64,000 nucleotides of DNA, from positions 1 through 64,000 of the forward strand of contig NZ_FXTI01000006.1 of the NCBI RefSeq assembly GCF_900182565.1, written 5' to 3'. The first letter of the stretch is position 1; each line of letters starts with the position of its first letter. This document shows, in pieces, positions 53,192 to 61,524 of the stretch. A program made the translations under genes and the position numbers. A model generated the notes under the pieces. The model was not told the origin of the DNA. It was given only the letters and a program-made list of their open reading frames with translations, and searched no databases. Origin of the DNA: Melghirimyces algeriensis (lineage in GTDB: Bacteria; Bacillota; Bacilli; Thermoactinomycetales; DSM-45169).

Positions 53192-53363
53192 TTCATGACA
53201 AAGTGGTGAAGGGGCGATTTCCGTCTCCGCATCTCTTTCCTCCAGCAACGAAGGGGAATGAGTCCGCTTCACCCCCTCCGGTCCCAACCAGGGGTTCCGC
53301 TGGGTCGTCGGGAAAGGATGCTCCACCGGATATCCCCCTCTTATTCTCTTTGTCAGCAGTCTC
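53192..53363. repeat. Structured intergenic repeat, copy 2
   Basis: 172 bases nearly identical to 2401-2622 without its 48-base insert. Just outside and at the ends, CACGTGAG (53184-53191) can pair with CTCGCGTG (53361-53368), one G-U pair; in copy 1 the corresponding bases differ but also pair (CCCA with TGGG). GGTGAAG / CTTCACC and the GATTTCC-type arms fold the inside. It lies between the convergent esterase and brxA genes. It is probably a non-coding RNA or mobile palindromic element. Confidence 0.8.
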
Positions 53364-53472
53364 GCGTGCTGTTTTTCTTAATTCTAAAGTGACCTCTATC
53401 TCAAAAGAACCACAATAACAAAAGACCACCCCAATTAGCCCTTATCCAGCTAGCCAGGGTGGCAGCAAACAC

Positions 53473-53916
53473 TCATCCACAATACTTGTCATAAGCACTG
53501 GTCAAGTTTGCTGAAATCTCTTCCAGAGTCCGATCTTCAATCTCATGGCGTTGCACCATGTGAACAATTTTTCCATCTTTCATCAAAGCGAAGGAAGGAG
53601 AAGACGGCGGATATCCTTCAAAATATTCCCGTGCCTTGGCAGTCGCCTCCTTCTCTTGACCCGCAAAGACTGTAAACAAATGATCCGGCTTCTTCTCATT
53701 CTGCAAAGAATGAGCCACAGCAGGTCGAGCCAATCCAGCAGCACATCCACAAACCGAATTGACGACAACCAAAGCGGTTCCCTTACTTCCTTTCCCTTCC
53801 AAAGCTTGCACAACATCTTCGGGCGTCAGTAATTCCTCAAAACCGAGACGAGTCAATTCATCGCGCATCGGTTGAACCATCATTTGCATCTGTTGGATAT
53901 AAAAATTCTGCGCCAC
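53473..53916 (-). CDS. brxA: Bacilliredoxin (BrxA/YphP-YqiW family)
   Basis: 147 residues from a GTG behind AGGAGG. The thioredoxin-like fold has the family active site NSVCGCAAGLARPAV (CGC, about 54-56), with PPSSPSFALMKDGKIVHMVQRHEIE after it. Bacilliredoxins remove bacillithiol from S-bacillithiolated proteins after oxidative stress. An imperfect hairpin near 53430-53465 (CCACCC / GGGTGG) may be its terminator. Confidence 0.94.
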   Translation of the reverse strand: MAQNFYIQQMQMMVQPMRDELTRLGFEELLTPEDVVQALEGKGSKGTALVVVNSVCGCAAGLARPAVAHSLQNEKKPDHLFTVFAGQEKEATAKAREYFEGYPPSSPSFALMKDGKIVHMVQRHEIEDRTLEEISANLTSAYDKYCG

Positions 53917-54038
53917 TCCAATTCCTCCTTCAACACCTATTATATGTATTGTATCCCATCTCGCCCTTATGAGTCCACAAACAAGGGTGGAGAAGCCCCC
54001 GTAACCTCCTGTATGATGAGAGAGAAGGAGGTGATCCC

Positions 54039-54914
54039 GTGGACGTGAAGGCGTATTTAAAGAGAATCCAAGTGGATTCTGTTGGAAAACCCAACTTGGA
54101 AACCCTTCAATATTTAATGAACCAACATTTGTTTCATATTCCGTTTGAGAATCTGGATATTTTATGCAACCGTTGGATTCGCCTTCAACACGGGGCTGTT
54201 TTTAAAAAAATTGTTTATCAAAAACGTGGAGGATTTTGTTATGAACTAAACAGCGCCTTCAGTGCTTTGCTTCAGGAGTTGGGGTTTCAGGTATCAATCG
54301 TCTCCGGTCGCGTTCGTACCGCAGATGGTGGGTTCGGTCCTGAATATGATCATATGGCTCTAATCGTCCACTTAAACGAACCGTGGCTGGTAGATGTGGG
54401 TTTCGGTGATTCAGCCCGACAGCCTCTTCCCCTTTCCGGGAAAAAACAGTCAGACCTTAGTGGATGTTATCGAATCAAGAAGATACCAAACGAGAAAGAG
54501 GCCTATGTGCTGGAGAAAAAGCAACAATCGCGCTGGGTATCCTCCTATCGTTTTTCTACCACCGCCCGCCGTCTTCGGGATTTTGCTGTCATGTGTGCAT
54601 ACCATCAAACATCCCCCACCTCCATCTTTCGTCAACAACTGATCCTTACACGAGCCACCCTTCAAGGACGCATCAGCTTGTCCGATGACTCCTTTATCCA
54701 TACGATTCATGGACAAAAACGGAAAATTCCTGTCCAAAACATCGATGTTAAGCGTTATCTAATGTATAAACACTTTGGAATCGATCCTGATTCGATTCCG
54801 TTGCACCACATATCCTGTCAGAAATCGAATAAACCGGGAGATTTCAGCGCATCCTCCTTTAATGAAAGCATTTCATGTAAAGGACGGAATCTCCATGACA
54901 CAAACAAATCATAA
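54039..54914 (+). CDS. Arylamine N-acetyltransferase
   Basis: 291 residues from a GTG behind GAAGGAGGTG. The catalytic triad is visible: Cys in KRGGFCYELNSAF (about 70), His in EYDHMALIVHL (about 108) and Asp in WLVDVGFGD (about 122). Cytosolic; it transfers acetyl from acetyl-CoA to arylamines or hydrazines. A C-terminal tail of about 25 residues goes beyond the usual length and overlaps the next gene's start by 20 bases, so the two are coupled. Confidence 0.92.
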   Translation: MDVKAYLKRIQVDSVGKPNLETLQYLMNQHLFHIPFENLDILCNRWIRLQHGAVFKKIVYQKRGGFCYELNSAFSALLQELGFQVSIVSGRVRTADGGFGPEYDHMALIVHLNEPWLVDVGFGDSARQPLPLSGKKQSDLSGCYRIKKIPNEKEAYVLEKKQQSRWVSSYRFSTTARRLRDFAVMCAYHQTSPTSIFRQQLILTRATLQGRISLSDDSFIHTIHGQKRKIPVQNIDVKRYLMYKHFGIDPDSIPLHHISCQKSNKPGDFSASSFNESISCKGRNLHDTNKS

Positions 54915-55194
54915 AGAAAACAGACGACCTCGTGAAACCGCTTCCCGACACCTTTTCTCTTTTGGGTGGATGATTCTTTTGACGGGTATTGCTTTTGCCA
55001 CAGTCGGTACCGGTTTTTTTTCCGCTTCTATCACTCTTACCGTCATCCTGGTTCTTGCCTTTCTCCAACTCATTCTCCAACTAACCACCTTCATGCACCT
55101 GGATCGGCGCAGCCAGCTTCCCACCCTATTTATGGCAAGCGGGATCGGTTTCAGTATTATCATCGTTGTAGCGCTGTGGGCTATGAAAGGATAA
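54895..55194 (+). CDS. Cytochrome c oxidase subunit IV-like protein (orphan copy 2)
   Basis: 99 residues from the ATG at 54895, behind AAAGGACGG. Three membrane segments (about 23-42, 47-67, 76-96) and LQLILQLTTFMHLDRRSQLPTL match the COX4/CtaF family and the copy at 36731-37048. It lies outside any oxidase operon and is translationally coupled to an unrelated NAT gene. It may belong to an alternative oxidase, or be an evolving duplicate. Confidence 0.8.
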   Translation: MTQTNHKENRRPRETASRHLFSFGWMILLTGIAFATVGTGFFSASITLTVILVLAFLQLILQLTTFMHLDRRSQLPTLFMASGIGFSIIIVVALWAMKG

Positions 55195-55230
55195 AGAAAC
55201 AGAGCCGTTTTCTGGTTCTGTTTCTTTACT
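55193..55230 (+). terminator. Intrinsic terminator
   Basis: A perfect 14-bp stem (AAAGAAACAGAGCC with GGTTCTGTTTCTTT), loop GTTTTCT, directly after the oxidase-like gene. Confidence 0.88.
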
Positions 55231-55397
55231 TTTATGCATAATTTTAGTATATTTATTTTATATTTCGAAAAAAGTGAAGAGTATGTTTTTATTCCCATTC
55301 AAAATTTATATGTATCTGCAATGAAAGTGTAACTTTTGAAAGGATGATTCTATTTATATGTTCATTATTTTTAGGGAATAAGAAGGGAGTTGTTAAA

Positions 55398-55919
55398 ATG
55401 AAAGACAAAAATATTACAAAGTCACTGTTCAATTACAAGCGAACTCTAATTTTACAGGCAACAAAAGATAAAGAGAAAACCGTCAAAGAAATAGCAGAAT
55501 CGATCAACGAGCAACCTTCCCGTCTTTACTATCACATTAATCAACTTGAAAAATTGGGTTTGCTGAAGGTAGCATATGAAAAATTGATTAATAATATCTC
55601 TCAAAAATACTATATAGCAGCTAATGAAAATTTATTACCTCATCAATTTATATTAAAAGATTATATGAAGAACACAAATTATATTATACCTCAACTTTAC
55701 GCATTAGCAGATAAAGCCATTTCAACGATCCAATCTGACCTGCAAAGTAACAAGGATATTACTTCAGAGGCCAGTATTGTACGAGTAAAATTAACAAAAG
55801 AAGAATGGAAGGAAGTCAATAAAAAAATAATGGAGTTGATTTCTTCAAGGGATCAGAGAGAAAGGAACAGTGACTTGTCAAATGTTAACTATATTATAAT
55901 GAGTTACTTTGATCATTAA
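55398..55919 (+). CDS. ArsR-like helix-turn-helix regulator
   Basis: 173 residues from the ATG at 55398, behind AAGGGAG. The winged helix (about 10-75) reads LILQATKDKEKTVKEIAESI and RLYYHINQLEKLGLLKVAYE, an ArsR/HTH_20-type domain; the C-terminal 100 residues are helical and of unknown role. AT-rich and Lys-rich codon use differs from the neighbours, suggesting acquisition. It stands alone, 217 bases before the NprR-like gene, with no evident target beside it. Confidence 0.75.
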   Translation: MKDKNITKSLFNYKRTLILQATKDKEKTVKEIAESINEQPSRLYYHINQLEKLGLLKVAYEKLINNISQKYYIAANENLLPHQFILKDYMKNTNYIIPQLYALADKAISTIQSDLQSNKDITSEASIVRVKLTKEEWKEVNKKIMELISSRDQRERNSDLSNVNYIIMSYFDH

Positions 55920-56135
55920 GTCGATTTCAGTTCATACTAATCTAAATATTCAGAATATAAGTTTTGATATGGTTATCATTACCGCACTTCCTTTGATCTT
56001 AATATACACAATATTCAGTTAACTGGATAATATTTCATAGGAAGATTCTTTTATATATCGATATATTTTATTTTATAATAGACTGTAAATAAGTAAGCCA
56101 ATAATTCCATGAAATTTTAAATGAGGTGAGTCTCT

Positions 56136-57464
56136 GTGTCATTGGAAATTCACGAAATCGGAGAAGTAATTCGTAAAGTAAGAAAAGAACGCGGATTTCG
56201 GTTGGAAGATCTGGCAGATGACAATATTTCGCCGGCTACAATCAGCAATATTGAGCGCGGTGTCCCCCATGTTAATATGGATAAAACAAAATATCTTTTG
56301 AAAAAATTGGATTTGGACTTGGATAATCTACCAAATTTAATGGTTAATGAACAGCAAGAATTAGAAGAGACCAAATTTGAGCTGTTTAAGATTGAAACCC
56401 TCTTAGGCATTAACGACAGAGACAGTGCATACAAAAAACTGAAAGAATTGAATTTGGAAGACAGCCATCCCTATGCAGCAATTGCTTATTACTTAAAAGG
56501 CAAGCTGCTAATCTCCAAGAAAAACTGGAAACGTGCAGAACGTGCACTGTTTAATGCCATTCGCCTCGCAAGCCAAAGCAGTCACTGCCAAGATCACAAT
56601 GTGGAAGCAGATGCGTTTAATCAGCTGGGAATCGCCAGTTTCAGACAAAATAACATTGTACAAGCATTAAAGTACACAGAAAATGGTTTGGATGCCTTTT
56701 TGGAAGGAGAAAATACAACCCTCCAGTATCTTTTGAAACGCAATCAAGCCCTGTACCTTGAAAAGCTGGGACGTTTGGGAGAAGCCATGCAGGTCGTTCA
56801 GGAAGTATGGGAACACCTTCATCAAATTGAAGAAATCGATATCATTCTAAGTTTTTATTGGTTGCGAGCAGATTTGCTTCGCAGGTCCGGCATGCTTCAG
56901 GAGTCCATTCAATACGCGAAAGATGGACTCGAATTGGCCCGGTTGAATCAAAAGTACCATTCCATGTTTGATCTGTGGACGGTTCTGGGAAGCGTTTATA
57001 TGCAACAGAAGCAATGGAATAAAGCGGAATCCTGTTTTGATATGGCATTGAAACTTACAGGCCAGTTTTCTGATCAGGATAAATTCTCCACAACTTATGC
57101 TCGTCTAGGCATTCTGTATATGCACCAATCCAAGTGGGATGAAGCTCATCAGGTGATTCAAAAAGCGATTTCCATCAGTGAGAAATTAAATATCGCCCCA
57201 CGGCTCACGTATGCATTACAAGTCATGGGAGACTATTACCGAAAACAAAAGAAATATACCAACGCAACCGAATATTATCAGAAGGCGTTGGATCTATCCA
57301 AAAAATATGACTACAAGGAAACGGAATATCAGACCTTGTTCAGACTATCTCAATGTTATGAGAAAACAGACGAAGCGAAATTTCACGAAAGCCTGAGAGA
57401 AATGTACAAAGTACAACAAGATTTGCAACGTGAAGAGGGAACCACTTTTGAAGAACTTGAATAA
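56136..57464 (+). CDS. RRNPP-type regulator: XRE HTH plus TPR repeats (paralog 2, no peptide gene seen)
   Basis: 442 residues from a GTG behind TGAGGTGAG. The HTH (about 8-62: GEVIRKVRKERGFRLEDLAD, then ISPATISNIERGVPHVN) and about nine TPR-like pairs (KNWKRAERALFNAIRLASQ, GMLQESIQYAKDGLELARL, KQWNKAESCFDMALKL) align along their length with the protein at 6509-7834. The region after the stop has only 10-12 codon frames before a terminator, none with a signal peptide. It may answer to a peptide encoded elsewhere, possibly that of the first cassette. The upstream 216 bases are AT-rich with TATAAT at about 56074. Confidence 0.87.
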   Translation: MSLEIHEIGEVIRKVRKERGFRLEDLADDNISPATISNIERGVPHVNMDKTKYLLKKLDLDLDNLPNLMVNEQQELEETKFELFKIETLLGINDRDSAYKKLKELNLEDSHPYAAIAYYLKGKLLISKKNWKRAERALFNAIRLASQSSHCQDHNVEADAFNQLGIASFRQNNIVQALKYTENGLDAFLEGENTTLQYLLKRNQALYLEKLGRLGEAMQVVQEVWEHLHQIEEIDIILSFYWLRADLLRRSGMLQESIQYAKDGLELARLNQKYHSMFDLWTVLGSVYMQQKQWNKAESCFDMALKLTGQFSDQDKFSTTYARLGILYMHQSKWDEAHQVIQKAISISEKLNIAPRLTYALQVMGDYYRKQKKYTNATEYYQKALDLSKKYDYKETEYQTLFRLSQCYEKTDEAKFHESLREMYKVQQDLQREEGTTFEELE

Positions 57465-57507
57465 GCGTTGTGATCATGAATAAGAGTTGTCAAAAGGACA
57501 CAGAATA

Positions 57508-57545
57508 AAGCCCTCTTCTCTTCAATGCGGAGAGGGTTTTGTTGT
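57508..57545 (+). terminator. Terminator after the second receptor gene
   Basis: CCCTCT with AGAGGG around a 14-base loop, followed by TTTTGTTGTT. An AT-rich hairpin (TTTCCCTTATATATAGGGAAA) follows near 57599-57619, in the promoter region of the PTS gene. Confidence 0.65.
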
Positions 57546-57684
57546 TATGGATTATATTGTGAATGAAGTATTACCTTATACAAAAAATGTACTATATATT
57601 TCCCTTATATATAGGGAAAGATTTTGGTAAGATTAAGCTTGATAAGCAATATTCATACCAATGACTTATCAAAGGAGGGTTTTT

Positions 57685-59625
57685 ATGCTTAAAATAGGAT
57701 TTGGGGTTCTCCAACGAATCGGCCGTTCGTTGATGTTGCCTGTAGCGATGCTACCGGCAGCTGGCCTATTGCTGGGAATTGGTGATGCCGCTTCCATTCC
57801 CCTCATGACACAGGCCGGGCAAATCATCTTTAGTAACCTTGCACTGATCTTTGCTGTTGGAGTGGCCATCGGACTGACAGATAATGAAGGAACCGCCGGA
57901 CTTGCCGCAATCAGTGGATTTTTAATTATGATAGTAACCATGGGTACTCTGGCAGAAGATGCCAAAGTGCAAACCAGCCCTGTTCTAGGGATTGAGACAA
58001 TTGATATGGGAGTATTTGGCGGAATTATCATCGGGTTGGTTGCCGCCTACTTATATCAAAAATTCCATGATATTCAGTTACCCCAATTTCTCGGTTTTTT
58101 TGGAGGAAGGCGTTTTATTCCCATTGTTACTGCCGTCACCGCTTTTTTTCTCGGTATCGCCTTTTTCTATATTTGGCCGCCCATCCAAGACGGGATTGAC
58201 AGATTTTCCATCTTGGTTACGCAACAGAATACCGCTTTGGCAGCCTTTATTTTCGGTGTCATTGAACGTTCTCTGATCCCGTTTGGACTTCATCATATCT
58301 TCTACTCACCCTTTTGGTTTGAATTTGGAACCTTTAAAACGGCTGCAGGTGAAATTATAAAAGGAGACCAAGCCCGCTTTATGGCTGGTGACCCAACAGC
58401 CGGCACCTTCCTGGGCGGAAAATTTCCCTTTATGATGTTCGGTTTGCCGGCAGCTGCCCTGGCTATTTATCATGAGGCCCGTCCTGAACGGAAAAAAGTT
58501 GTTGGTGGGATTATGCTTTCAGCAGCTTTAACCTCTTTTTTAACCGGCATTACGGAACCCATCGAATTTTCCTTCCTTTTTGTGGCCCCTCTTCTCTTTG
58601 CAATCCATGCTATTTTTGCGGGAATCTCGTTTATGGTGTTGGATCTGATCAATGTGAAGGCTGGTGTAACATTTTCCGGCGGGGTTTTGGACTACATCCT
58701 TCTATTTAAGAAAGCGACCAACCCGCTCTTGATTCTTCCGGTAGGCTTGGTCTTTGCAATCATTTATTATTTTGGCTTCCGTTTCGCCATTCGAAAATGG
58801 GATCTGAAGACCCCAGGACGTGAAGATGAGGACACAGAAGAGAATCAGAATGTGGACACCACCGATGATGAACTGGCCTATGAAATTCTTCAGGCTTTCG
58901 GCGGTAAAGAGAATATGGAGAAGCTGGATGCTTGTATCACCCGTCTCCGTGTCACGGTCAAGGATGCTGGTCAAGTGGACAAAGATCAACTAAAAACGTT
59001 GGGAGCGTCAGGTGTCATGGTTTATGGAAACAATATTCAGGCCATTTTTGGCACGCAATCGGATCGACTCAAAGATATGATCAAAAACATTCTGAGTGGC
59101 AAAAAACCGTCCCGGCAAGAAAAAAAGGAGAAAGAAGAAAGTAAAAATCCCCCCCCTCCTACAGATGGTGAGGAGCAATTGGCTGCTCCTCTATCCGGTA
59201 AGATCCTTCCGATCACAGAAGTTCCGGATGCCGTTTTTTCCGGGAAGATGATGGGGGATGGTTTCGCCATTGAGCCTTCAGAAGGTACGGTTGTGGCACC
59301 AGTAAACGGAAAAGTGGTGAATATTTTCCCCACCAAGCATGCCCTCGGTCTGCAAACTCCAAATGGGATGGAAGTACTGATTCATGTGGGAATTGATACT
59401 GTCAAGCTGGAAGGCAAAGGCTTTGAAGTTCTGGTGGAAGCGGATGCTGAAGTAAAAAGAGGACAGCCTCTTCTCAAAGTGGATCTGGACTATATTCAAC
59501 AACATGCTCCGTCGATCATTACTCCGGTTGTCTTCACCAATCTAGAAGGCAAAAGCGTTAAACTTCTCAAAAAAGATCATGTGGAAAAAGGTGAAACAGA
59601 TATTATTTCCATCACTGAAGAGTAA
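57685..59625 (+). CDS. ptsG: PTS permease IICBA, glucose type
   Basis: 646 residues from the ATG at 57685, 4 bases after AAGGAGGG. IIC (about 1-390, ten or so membrane segments) starts with LQRIGRSLMLPVAMLPAAGLLLGIG and has the sugar-site motif FLTGITEPIEFSFLF. IIB (about 405-475) has the phospho-Cys in MEKLDACITRLRVTV. A Pro/Lys/Glu linker leads to IIA (about 500-640) with its phospho-His in LIHVGIDTVKLEGKGF. It imports and phosphorylates glucose or GlcNAc. I see no clear antiterminator (RAT) sequence upstream. Confidence 0.92.
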   Translation: MLKIGFGVLQRIGRSLMLPVAMLPAAGLLLGIGDAASIPLMTQAGQIIFSNLALIFAVGVAIGLTDNEGTAGLAAISGFLIMIVTMGTLAEDAKVQTSPVLGIETIDMGVFGGIIIGLVAAYLYQKFHDIQLPQFLGFFGGRRFIPIVTAVTAFFLGIAFFYIWPPIQDGIDRFSILVTQQNTALAAFIFGVIERSLIPFGLHHIFYSPFWFEFGTFKTAAGEIIKGDQARFMAGDPTAGTFLGGKFPFMMFGLPAAALAIYHEARPERKKVVGGIMLSAALTSFLTGITEPIEFSFLFVAPLLFAIHAIFAGISFMVLDLINVKAGVTFSGGVLDYILLFKKATNPLLILPVGLVFAIIYYFGFRFAIRKWDLKTPGREDEDTEENQNVDTTDDELAYEILQAFGGKENMEKLDACITRLRVTVKDAGQVDKDQLKTLGASGVMVYGNNIQAIFGTQSDRLKDMIKNILSGKKPSRQEKKEKEESKNPPPPTDGEEQLAAPLSGKILPITEVPDAVFSGKMMGDGFAIEPSEGTVVAPVNGKVVNIFPTKHALGLQTPNGMEVLIHVGIDTVKLEGKGFEVLVEADAEVKRGQPLLKVDLDYIQQHAPSIITPVVFTNLEGKSVKLLKKDHVEKGETDIISITEE

Positions 59626-59629
59626 TACG

Positions 59630-59659
59630 AAAAAAGGCCCATTAACGGGTCTTTTTTCT
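59630..59659 (+). terminator. Terminator of the PTS gene
   Basis: AAAAAAGGCCC, loop ATTAAC, GGGTCTTTTTTCTTTT, directly after the stop. Confidence 0.85.
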
Positions 59660-59678
59660 TTTGACAGAAACATCAAGG

Positions 59679-59707
59679 TTGACAACCGATCATGTTGTAA
59701 CTAAAAT
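59679..59707 (+). promoter_or_regulatory. Sigma-A promoter of the DsbA-like gene
   Basis: TTGACA (59679-59684), 17-base spacer, TAAAAT (59702-59707). The -10 lies inside the first operator dyad. Confidence 0.75.
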
Positions 59708-59749
59708 AGTTACAACACAGCGCGCTTTATTTTGTTGTAACTGTTACAA
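59694..59749. promoter_or_regulatory. Two related dyad operators before the DsbA-like gene
   Basis: GTTGTAACT-AAAAT-AGTTACAAC (59694-59716) covers the -10, and TTGTAAC-T-GTTACAA (59735-59749) lies downstream of it. Both share the TTGTAAC / GTTACAA half-sites. Paired TTGTAAC-like dyads are usual for MarR/HxlR (DUF24) redox regulators. No such regulator gene is adjacent. Confidence 0.7.
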
Positions 59750-59785
59750 TTGCTTTGTATTGTAAGGAAAGGAGAAAGATAGATC

Positions 59786-60421
59786 ATGTCTGTAAACGTA
59801 AAAGTATATTCAGATTATATTTGCCCTTTTTGTTTTTTGGCGAAAGCATCGTTTGAGAAAGCCATACAGGGAAAAGATGTTGAAGTGGAATGGATGCCTT
59901 TTGAACTGCGCCCCAGTCCTTCACCAAAATTAGATCCAGTAAATGACCCCTCCAAAAGAATGGGATGGGATCAGTTTATTAAACCAACGGCAAAAAAGTG
60001 GGGAGTCCATATGAAATTGCCATATGTTTCACCGCATCCCTATACAAACCTAGCATTTGAAGGATTTCACTTCTCCAAAGAACATGGCAAAGGAAAGGAA
60101 TACAACGATCGGGTATTTACAGCATTTTTTCAAGAAGAACAGGATATTGGAGATATTGACGTTCTGACAAACATTGCGGGTGAGGTTGGACTGAATCAAG
60201 GAGATTTTAGAGAGGCTTTAATGACACGAAAATATAAAGAAATACAACAACAATCACTCAAACATGCGAATGAAGAAGCACAAATTACCGCTGTCCCAAC
60301 ATTTATCATTGGCGATGAACGGATTCAAGGGGTTGTCAATAAAGAAACATTTGAAAGGATTTTGGATCAGGAGTTAAAAAAGAACCGTAACTCTGTTGCC
60401 AATGGTTGCAATGCGATGTGA
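59786..60421 (+). CDS. DsbA-family FrnE-like dithiol oxidoreductase
   Basis: 211 residues, ATG behind GGAAAGGAG. The thioredoxin fold with helical insert shows YSDYICPFCFLAKASFE (CPFC, about 13-16) and the cis-Pro loop AQITAVPTFIIGDERIQG (about 170-187). There is no signal peptide, so it acts in the cytosol, as FrnE does, probably under oxidative or electrophile stress. Control by the twin dyads fits this. Its stop lies 4 bases from the relic of a transposable element. Confidence 0.9.
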   Translation: MSVNVKVYSDYICPFCFLAKASFEKAIQGKDVEVEWMPFELRPSPSPKLDPVNDPSKRMGWDQFIKPTAKKWGVHMKLPYVSPHPYTNLAFEGFHFSKEHGKGKEYNDRVFTAFFQEEQDIGDIDVLTNIAGEVGLNQGDFREALMTRKYKEIQQQSLKHANEEAQITAVPTFIIGDERIQGVVNKETFERILDQELKKNRNSVANGCNAM

Positions 60422-60424
60422 ACG

Positions 60425-60660
60425 GCTCTCCACTAAAGTGGTAGAGCTTCTCGGTTCATCAAGCCGCAGGCGGGTACTCTCCGCGAGCTTTACTTCCCGT
60501 AGTTCCTACGGTACATATTGAAAATGTTTTTGTGGGTCTTTCCGCATGACAGGAATCGTTTTACGTGGTGACTGTTCCTTCCTCACCACAACCCCATACG
60601 ATTCGGTTTTCAAGGTACAAATCGTTTAACACGTTTTCGCTCGTATTTTGAGTAATTTCG
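60425..60660 (-). mobile_element. IS200/IS605 relic: tnpB 3' remnant with terminal omega-RNA-like hairpins
   Basis: On the minus strand a frame down to a stop at 60561 reads TSENVLNDLYLENRIVWGCG then EEGTVTT, resembling the very C-terminus of TnpB. Beyond the stop come about 110 structured bases (GTACCGTAGGAACTACGG and others). The last element is a 9-bp stem (60425-60447: GCTCTCCAC, loop TAAA, GTGG, bulged T, AGAGC), the form of an IS605 end. In intact elements this is where the omega-RNA (guide) scaffold and right end lie. The rest of tnpB is gone; wrbA starts next to it. Confidence 0.55.
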
Positions 60661-60666
60661 AAAGGC

Positions 60667-61326
60667 TCATACAGACGAACCTTGAATTTCTTCGGGTTGA
60701 TTCAACTTTCCCTTTAACGCCTTGGCTACTTTGGCTACCCTGGCACCAAGGCGATAAGCCATTTTCAATTCGCGTTCTTCCGGTGTCTTTGACCCATCCG
60801 GACCCGCCACTGTGGTTGCCGCATAAGGAGAACCACCAATTCCATCCGCTGTCAATTGTTCAGGGTTTTCGCCATATGGAAGGCCTACATAAATCATTCC
60901 GTAGTGCAGTAACGGTATGAGAGTCGTAATCGCTGTTGTTTCCTGACCACCATGAACCGATCCGGTACTGACAAAAACAGAAGTTACTTTCCCTTCAAGC
61001 GCACCTTTGGCCCAAAGACCACCTGATGCGTCCATAAACTGTTTCATTTGGGCAGGCATCAGTCCAAAACGGGTAGGTACACCCCAAATGATACCGTCAG
61101 CCCAAGTAAGGTCCTCTTGGGTCGCTTCAGGAATATCGGCTTGAGCTTCCTGTGCCTTGACATAAGGTTCCTGTGTGGATAAATATTTTTTGGCCACCTC
61201 AAATTCCGAAGTTTTTGCTACTTTTACCTCTGTACCTTCAACACTTTTTGCCCCTTCTGCCACAGAGAGGGACATTTTGTAAATGTGACCGTAAGCACTG
61301 TAATAAGGAATCAGGATATTTGTCAT
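60667..61326 (-). CDS. wrbA: NAD(P)H:quinone oxidoreductase, WrbA type
   Basis: 219 residues from the ATG at 61326, behind GGAGTGGG. The flavodoxin-like fold starts ILIPYYSAYGHIYKMSLSVAEGA (FMN phosphate loop) and has ADGIIWGVPTRFGLMPAQMKQF, FVSTGSVHGGQETT and GLPYGENPE. It reduces quinones by two electrons on FMN. Together with the FrnE-like and aldo/keto reductase genes it makes up a small redox/electrophile-stress neighbourhood. Confidence 0.92.
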   Translation of the reverse strand: MTNILIPYYSAYGHIYKMSLSVAEGAKSVEGTEVKVAKTSEFEVAKKYLSTQEPYVKAQEAQADIPEATQEDLTWADGIIWGVPTRFGLMPAQMKQFMDASGGLWAKGALEGKVTSVFVSTGSVHGGQETTAITTLIPLLHYGMIYVGLPYGENPEQLTADGIGGSPYAATTVAGPDGSKTPEERELKMAYRLGARVAKVAKALKGKLNQPEEIQGSSV

Positions 61327-61524
61327 TTTTCCCACTCCAGTAAACGAATTTGATAGGTTTATTGTGCCCCTACTGCCTCTGTAAATTCTCAAGGAGATGA
61401 TTTCACTTATCTTAAATTTGATACATCTTATTCCTTATTCTCATCGTGGAAAGAGGTGTATCCGTTCATTTTTTTGGGTATAGTCTAATGGAACATTTAC
61501 TTGATATTTGGGAGGAATTTCGCT

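Noticed and set aside
57465..57640. A signalling-peptide gene after the second receptor
   Set aside because: Frames of 10-12 codons lack a signal segment, and a 27-codon frame at about 57547 lies beyond the terminator without a good ribosome site.
57520..57684. RAT-type antiterminator before the PTS gene
   Set aside because: Only a short AT-rich hairpin (57599-57619) is present; it lacks the RAT consensus and an overlapping terminator.
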